Positions 61,255 to 64,000 of a stretch of DNA of 64,000 nt are shown one piece after another. A model generated the notes under the pieces. The model was not told the DNA's origin. It made no database searches and worked only from the letters and a program-made list of their open reading frames with translations. The position numbers were made by a program, and so were the translations under genes. Each line of letters begins with the position of its first letter. Position 1 is the first letter of the stretch. This DNA comes from Desulfobacca_B sp046538075 (GTDB lineage Bacteria; Desulfobacterota; Desulfobaccia; Desulfobaccales; Desulfobaccaceae). Where the stretch lies: the NCBI GenBank assembly GCA_046538075.1, contig JBKHJN010000004.1, forward strand, positions 1-64,000. Direction: 5' to 3'.

Positions 61255-61587
61255 ATGAAGAAAACTAAGACCAAAGAAAAGCCTAGCCCCAAAGTTCAGG
61301 ACAAAGGTGGCAAAGAGGTAAGCAAGAAGGCAGCCAAGGGCCAGGTGGTCAAGCTTGGAGCCAAGAAGAGCAAGCCCTCGAAGTTTTCAGAAATAGCGCA
61401 ATTTTGGCGCCAGACCAAGCAGTTCTTCAATGAAGCCGTTATAGAATTAAAAAAGGTGACCTGGCCGGGGCGCAAGGAAACCCTGGGGTCGACCGCGGTA
61501 GTGATTATTTTGGTGATTTTTATCTCGGTTTTTTTAGGCTTGGTAGACCTGGGGTTATCCAGATTAGTAAGTTACGTCATGGGTTGA
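61255..61587 (+). CDS. secE: Preprotein translocase subunit SecE
   Basis: 110 residues. A long lysine-rich N-terminal extension (about 50 residues), then ELKKVTWPGRKETLGSTAVV, the SecE signature, and one membrane helix to the end (VIILVIFISVFLGLVDLGLS). Stabilises SecY in the translocon. The next gene, nusG, is 22 bp away. Confidence 0.92.
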   Translation: MKKTKTKEKPSPKVQDKGGKEVSKKAAKGQVVKLGAKKSKPSKFSEIAQFWRQTKQFFNEAVIELKKVTWPGRKETLGSTAVVIILVIFISVFLGLVDLGLSRLVSYVMG

Positions 61588-61609
61588 AAAAATATAAGGA
61601 CCTCTATTA

Positions 61610-62140
61610 GTGGCACAGAAATGGTATATTGTGCATACCTATTCCGGTTTCGAAAAACAGGTCAAACAATCGCTGGAAGAACGGAGCCGGGCTCAAGGCA
61701 TGGAAAACCTGATCACTGAGGTATTGGTGCCTACTGAACAGGTAGAGGAAATCGTCAAAGGGGAGCGGCGCATCACTTCACGCAAGTTTTATCCCGGCTA
61801 TATCATGGTCCGCATGGAACTCAATGACGACACCTGGCATCTGGTTAACGATACTCCCAAGGTCACCGGGTTTTTGGGCAGCCGCACCGAACCAGTAGCC
61901 ATCCCCGATGCGGAAGCCGAAAAGATTTTGACGCAGATGCGGGAAGGGGCGCTCAAGCCCAAACCCAAGGTGAAATTCGAAGTGGGGGATAGAGTCCGGG
62001 TCATCGAAGGCCCGTTCAGCAATTTTAATGGCGTGGTGGATGAGGTAAAGGCGGAAAAGGGCCGGGTCCGGGTGATGATCAGCGTCTTTGGCCGCTCCAC
62101 GCCGGTGGAGTTCGAATTTTTTCAACTGGAGAAGATTTAA
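61610..62140 (+). CDS. nusG: Transcription termination/antitermination factor NusG
   Basis: 176 residues. Start GTG at 61610 with AAGGACC upstream. NGN domain (WYIVHTYSGFEKQVK, FYPGYIMVRME, VTGFLGS) and C-terminal KOW domain (VGDRVRVIEGPFSNFNGVVD). Binds RNA polymerase and couples it to Rho or the ribosome. Confidence 0.95.
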   Translation: MAQKWYIVHTYSGFEKQVKQSLEERSRAQGMENLITEVLVPTEQVEEIVKGERRITSRKFYPGYIMVRMELNDDTWHLVNDTPKVTGFLGSRTEPVAIPDAEAEKILTQMREGALKPKPKVKFEVGDRVRVIEGPFSNFNGVVDEVKAEKGRVRVMISVFGRSTPVEFEFFQLEKI

Positions 62141-62227
62141 TCTCAGCCAGGTGGGGCAGGACTTGCTATTGCCGTCAGTTCTGGCCAGCCGCTGGGAATT
62201 TTAAAATCAACTGAGGAGTTACCGTAG

Positions 62228-62650
62228 ATGGCAAAAAAAGTGGTGGCCCAAATCAAGTTACAGATTCCTGCTGGTCAGGCCAACCCTTCCCCTCCGATCG
62301 GGCCGGCCCTGGGGCAGCATGGGGTCAATATCATGGAGTTCTGCAAAAGTTATAATGCCCGCACCCAAGGCCAGGAAGGAACCATCGTTCCGGTGCTGAT
62401 CACTGTTTTTGCCGACCGGTCCTTTACCTTTGTTACCAAAACCCCTCCGGCCTCAGTATTGCTCAAGAAGGCGGCGCAGATCGGCTCCGGGGCCAAAGAG
62501 GCGGGCCGGGAAAAAGTGGCGCAGGTAAATTGGCAGCAGGTGGAGGAAATTGCTCGTCAGAAAATGCCCGACCTCAATACCACTGACATTGAGGCCGCCA
62601 AGCGTTCCATTGCCGGGACGGCGCGCAGCCTGGGGATCGACATCGTCTAA
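62228..62650 (+). CDS. rplK: 50S ribosomal protein uL11
   Basis: 140 residues. KVVAQIKLQIPAGQANPSPP, GPALGQHGVNIMEFCK (in full family form) and the C-terminal RNA-binding domain ending RSIAGTARSLGIDIV. Forms the GTPase-associated stalk base. GAGGAG upstream. Confidence 0.96.
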   Translation: MAKKVVAQIKLQIPAGQANPSPPIGPALGQHGVNIMEFCKSYNARTQGQEGTIVPVLITVFADRSFTFVTKTPPASVLLKKAAQIGSGAKEAGREKVAQVNWQQVEEIARQKMPDLNTTDIEAAKRSIAGTARSLGIDIV

Positions 62651-62683
62651 ATGAGGCCGACCCCAAATGAATGGGAGCAGGTA

Positions 62684-63400
62684 ATGTCTAAGAGAGGGAA
62701 AAAATATCAAACCGTCCGTACCCTAGTCGATAAGACCCAGAAGTATAATTTTCCCGAGGGTCTGGAATTGGCATTAAAAACCGCTTATGCCCGCTTTGAC
62801 GAAACCGTGGATGTGGCCGTCCGTTTAGGGGTCAACCCCCGCCACGCCGACCAGATGGTCCGGGGGGCGGTGGTCCTGCCCAACGGAGTCGGCAAGTCGG
62901 TGCGGGTGTTGGTTTTTGCCAAAGGCGAAAAGGAAAAAGAAGCCCTGGACGCCGGGGCCGACAACGTTGGCGCCGAAGATTTGATTGAACGGATCAAAGG
63001 CGGCTGGCTGGAATTTGACAAGGCAGTGGCCACCCCGGATCTGATGGGGCAGGTGGGCAAGATCGGCAAAATCCTGGGCCCCCGGGGGCTGATGCCCAAT
63101 GTTAAAGTCGGGACCGTTACCTTTGATGTCGGTCGGGCGGTAGAGGAGCTCAAGGCCGGGAAAATTGATTTCCGGGTTGATAAGGCCGGGGTCATCCATG
63201 CCCCCATGGGCAAGGTCTCCTTTGGGGTGGAGAGACTCCTGCAAAATCTGGCCAGCTTCTTTGAGACCTTGATCCGCTTAAAGCCACCGACCAGTAAAGG
63301 GGCCTACCTCAGGGGCATAGCTCTGTCAACCACCATGGGGCCGGGAGTTCGCATTGATCCGTTGGAGGTCAAAAACTTATTAAGGATGGCTTCCGCCTAA
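62684..63400 (+). CDS. rplA: 50S ribosomal protein uL1
   Basis: 238 residues from the ATG at 62684 (GGAGCAGG upstream); the frame extends 11 codons further back but without a better start. DETVDVAVRLGVNPRHADQM, RGAVVLPNGVGKSVRVLVF and GTVTFDVGRAV are family blocks. Binds 23S rRNA at the L1 stalk and, in many bacteria, its own message. Confidence 0.95.
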   Translation: MSKRGKKYQTVRTLVDKTQKYNFPEGLELALKTAYARFDETVDVAVRLGVNPRHADQMVRGAVVLPNGVGKSVRVLVFAKGEKEKEALDAGADNVGAEDLIERIKGGWLEFDKAVATPDLMGQVGKIGKILGPRGLMPNVKVGTVTFDVGRAVEELKAGKIDFRVDKAGVIHAPMGKVSFGVERLLQNLASFFETLIRLKPPTSKGAYLRGIALSTTMGPGVRIDPLEVKNLLRMASA

Positions 63401-63442
63401 TTATGCCGGCCGGGGCGCGGGAGGCTGGAAAAGGAGTTGCAG

Positions 63443-63970
63443 GTGCAAAGAAAGGAAAAAAGCAGGATAGTCGAGGGCCTGCATGAAAAACTAAAGCAAG
63501 CGGAGTTCAACGTGCTCACCGACTTCAAGGGTCTCAAGGTGGCCGAGATGACCAACCTGCGCCGGGAGGTCAAAGAAGCCGGGGGCGAATTGATTGTGGT
63601 GAAAAACACGCTCCTCAAAAGAGCAGCAGCCGAGACCGAGACGGCCCGGCTAGAGGAGTTTTTCCTCGGCCCCACTGCGATTGCCTTGGGGTATGACAAC
63701 CCGCTGAATTTGGTCAAGGCCTTGATCAAATTTGCCAAGGACAAACCCCACCTCAAATTAAAGGCAGGGGTGTTGCGGCACTCGGTGCTCTCAAAAGAGG
63801 ATATTGCGGAGCTCTCCAAGTTGCCTGGCCGAGAGGTGCTGATCAGCCAACTGTTGGCTGCCATGCAAGCCGTCCCGACCTCTCTGGTAAATGTCCTGAG
63901 TGGCGTTATCCGTCAGTTGCTTTATACTTTGCAGGCGATTGAGGCGCAAAAGGCCGCCTCCGGCGACTAG
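63443..63970 (+). CDS. rplJ: 50S ribosomal protein uL10
   Basis: 175 residues from the GTG at 63443, which is six bases after AAGGAG; the TTG at 63437 touches that site and cannot be used. FNVLTDFKGLKVAEMTNLRR and NTLLKRAAAETE of the L10 family, then the C-terminal helix that carries L7/L12 dimers. rplL would follow beyond the right edge. Only 42 bp separate it from rplA. Confidence 0.93.
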   Translation: MQRKEKSRIVEGLHEKLKQAEFNVLTDFKGLKVAEMTNLRREVKEAGGELIVVKNTLLKRAAAETETARLEEFFLGPTAIALGYDNPLNLVKALIKFAKDKPHLKLKAGVLRHSVLSKEDIAELSKLPGREVLISQLLAAMQAVPTSLVNVLSGVIRQLLYTLQAIEAQKAASGD

Positions 63971-64000
63971 CCCCGAATTTTGATCAAGAATCATCGATCT

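Noticed and set aside
63401..63442. L10 leader regulatory RNA before rplJ
   Set aside because: Only 42 bases lie between rplA and rplJ, too few for the known leader fold.
1..64000. CRISPR array
   Set aside because: No regularly spaced 25-40 bp repeats were seen; the only tandem array is the GTTTCGA heptamer without spacers.

Overview
The window reads as a piece of a Gram-negative, G+C-rich bacterial chromosome, most like a deltaproteobacterium (Desulfobacterota, Syntrophobacterales/Desulfobacca type). Support for this is a complete Tol-Pal operon and murein recycling (Gram-negative envelope), an F1Fo operon with paired b/b' subunits and no a or c genes, a DUF39 homocysteine-synthesis protein coupled to a LarE homologue, and the order tRNA(Thr-Tyr-Gly-Thr)-tuf-rpmG-tRNA(Trp)-secE-nusG-rplKAJ. 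The assignment comes from gene content and order, not from a database search.

Layout. 1-3.3 kb: the 3' end of a beta-lactamase-fold serine hydrolase and mpl (murein recycling), separated by an AT-rich FRG-domain gene flanked by diverged repeats. 3.4-13.3 kb: mixed metabolic genes (PP-loop sulfurtransferase, GAF/HD-GYP protein, larE plus DUF39, MarC, radical SAM, methyltransferase, cupin, panE, Zn-ribbon regulator). 13.3-16.6 kb: glmU-glmS on the minus strand (UDP-GlcNAc supply), with a hairpin-forming inverted repeat between them. 16.7-22.6 kb: atpF'-atpF-atpH-atpA-atpG-atpD-atpC, with a consensus promoter at one end and a strong terminator at the other. 22.7-28.2 kb: dnaX-ybaB-recR-rodA, interrupted by a 1.76-kb three-gene cassette that sits between a perfect 42-bp duplication of the 3' end of recR. 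28.3-30.8 kb: two tandem paralogous coiled-coil proteins, two tRNA-Ser genes, tadA and three small unknown genes. 30.9-41.8 kb: MTA/SAH deaminase, aldehyde dehydrogenase, a lutB-lutC-peptidase cluster, an unknown membrane protein, a P-type H+-ATPase and gap. 42.0-49.6 kb: tolQ-tolR-tolA-tolB-pal-ybgF-ppiD. 49.8-58.7 kb: GDPD phosphodiesterase, acuI, aconitase, Usp, YhaM-like HD protein, rpoD, a DksA/TraR-type protein and a nitrilase. 58.9 kb to the end: the conserved tRNA/tuf/ribosomal-protein block, running off the right edge after rplJ.

Most of the window is housekeeping. The accessory signals are few but clear. The strongest is the compact cassette at the 3' end of recR: PIN-domain nuclease plus two proteins of no recognised family, reading frames overlapping by one base, direct repeats on both sides and no recombinase of its own. 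It has the form of an integrated defence or toxin-antitoxin cassette and is the best candidate here for an undescribed system. The second is the FRG-domain gene, enclosed by related palindromic repeats and inserted between two murein-recycling genes. Smaller points are a palindromic repeat inserted in frame into the serine hydrolase, a sharp change of codon usage inside tuf, a probable ATT start codon for the LUD protein, and a heptamer repeat that runs into the tadA start region.
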